The notes beneath the pieces are model-generated. The model was not told the DNA's origin. It made no database searches and worked only from the letters and a program-made list of their open reading frames with translations. DNA of 64,000 nt. It comes from Porphyrobacter sp. ULC335 (lineage in GTDB: Bacteria; Pseudomonadota; Alphaproteobacteria; Sphingomonadales; Sphingomonadaceae). A program made the position numbers and the translations under genes. The DNA is taken from contig NZ_CP078091.1 in NCBI RefSeq assembly GCF_025917005.1, forward strand, positions 1,674,001 to 1,738,000, given 5' to 3'. Positions 63,538 through 64,000 of this stretch are shown here, in pieces (within the stretch, counting starts at the first letter, position 1; every line of letters starts with the position of its first letter).

Positions 63538-64000
63538 ATGCATTTTCTCGACCAAGCCAAGATCTATGTGAAGTCCGGCGGGGGTGGCCCCGGGGCCGTC
63601 TCGTTCCGGCGTGAGATGTACGTCGAATACGGCGGCCCTGACGGTGGCAATGGGGGGAACGGCGGCGACATCGTGTTCGAAGCCGTCGCTGGCCTCAACA
63701 CCCTGATCGACTTCCGCTATTCGCAGCACTTCAAGGCGCCGCGCGGACAGCACGGCATGGGCAAGGACCGCACCGGTGCCTCGGCCAAGCCGCTGGTCAT
63801 CAAGGTGCCGGTCGGCACGCAGATCCTTTCCGAAGACAAGGAAGAGGTGCTCGCCGACTTCACGCAGGTCGGCCAGCGCGTCACCTTCCTTGAAGGCGGG
63901 TTGGGCGGGCGCGGCAACGCCAGCTACAAAACCTCGACCAACCGCGCCCCGCGCCAGCATCAGGACGGGATTCCCGGTCAGGAAGCGTGGGTGTGGCTGC
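63538..64000 (+). CDS. obgE: Obg GTPase, N-terminal part (truncated by window)
   Basis: 154 residues from the ATG at 63538, open to the end of the window. [19 protein letters not shown] followed by glycine-rich blocks ([25 protein letters not shown]) is the Obg fold specific to this GTPase; the G domain lies beyond the window. ObgE acts in ribosome assembly, stringent response and chromosome segregation. Confidence 0.95.
   Translation, partial: MHFLDQAKIYVKSGGGGPGAVSFRREMYVEYGGPDGGNGGNGGDIVFEAVAGLNTLIDFRYSQHFKAPRGQHGMGKDRTGASAKPLVIKVPVGTQILSEDKEEVLADFTQVGQRVTFLEGGLGGRGNASYKTSTNRAPRQHQDGIPGQEAWVWL

Overview
This 64 kb window is high-GC bacterial chromosome. The gene content and order (tatABC, a complete division and cell-wall cluster, ccmAB, a type 2 argC, a group III truncated globin, long-linker FtsZ, MurE with the DNPR meso-diaminopimelate motif) fit an alphaproteobacterium. 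Several details (TonB-dependent receptor, an SH3 protein beside leucyl aminopeptidase, the extended FtsL-like protein) point to Sphingomonadales, probably the Erythrobacter group. The family-level call is an inference from gene content, not a database result.

Layout. 1-1359 is the end of tatA, then tatB and tatC. 1360-5494 holds an exported amidohydrolase, threonine dehydratase and the N-end-rule leucyltransferase bpt. 5463-12067 is the tamA-tamB outer-membrane assembly pair. 12061-13704 holds a GH24 lysozyme, a very regular palindromic repeat array and a small XRE regulator coupled to a membrane protein. 13780-18505 is an autotransporter serine protease and a Ca2+/Na+ antiporter. 18652-21613 is glnB-glnA, preceded by sigma-54- and NtrC-like sites, plus argC. 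21618-28982 is mixed metabolism: SH3 protein, leucyl aminopeptidase, lipoprotein, map, a GIY-YIG nuclease inside matched inverted repeats, ccmBA, phhB and an SDR. 29162-30979 looks like a nitric-oxide response locus: an NsrR-type regulator divergent from globin, membrane protein and DUF1971 protein. 31242-36052 carries GNAT, VOC, DNA glycosylase, ferredoxin, DUF1905, cysteine synthase and two envelope proteins.

36454-55579 is a near-complete dcw cluster: mraZ, rsmH, ftsL, ftsI, murE, murF, mraY, murD, ftsW, murG, murC, murB, ddl, ftsQ, ftsA, ftsZ. Ten of its junctions are 4-base stop/start overlaps. It makes the lipid II precursor (murE to murG), the septal synthase (ftsI with ftsW), the divisome link (ftsL, ftsQ) and the Z ring (ftsA, ftsZ). 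Two control regions stand out. One is a 400 bp leader before mraZ with two clusters of roughly 10-bp-spaced GGGA repeats, resembling MraZ operators. The other is a 167 bp gap before ftsZ with a consensus DnaA box beside a promoter-like -35.

55678-64000 holds a SPOR/TPR protein, a YbjN protein, proC, a Bax-inhibitor-1 protein, a polyproline lipoprotein, tRNA-Ala(CGC), a cobalamin riboswitch driving a BtuB-like receptor, and the start of obgE. A dispersed structured repeat of about 80 bp occurs three times (28030, 61066 reversed, 63389).

The most unusual items are the 17-bp-period palindrome array at 12705-12773, the GIY-YIG gene between inverted repeats whose only differences are a compensatory base-pair swap, the three-copy structured repeat, and the NO-response locus.
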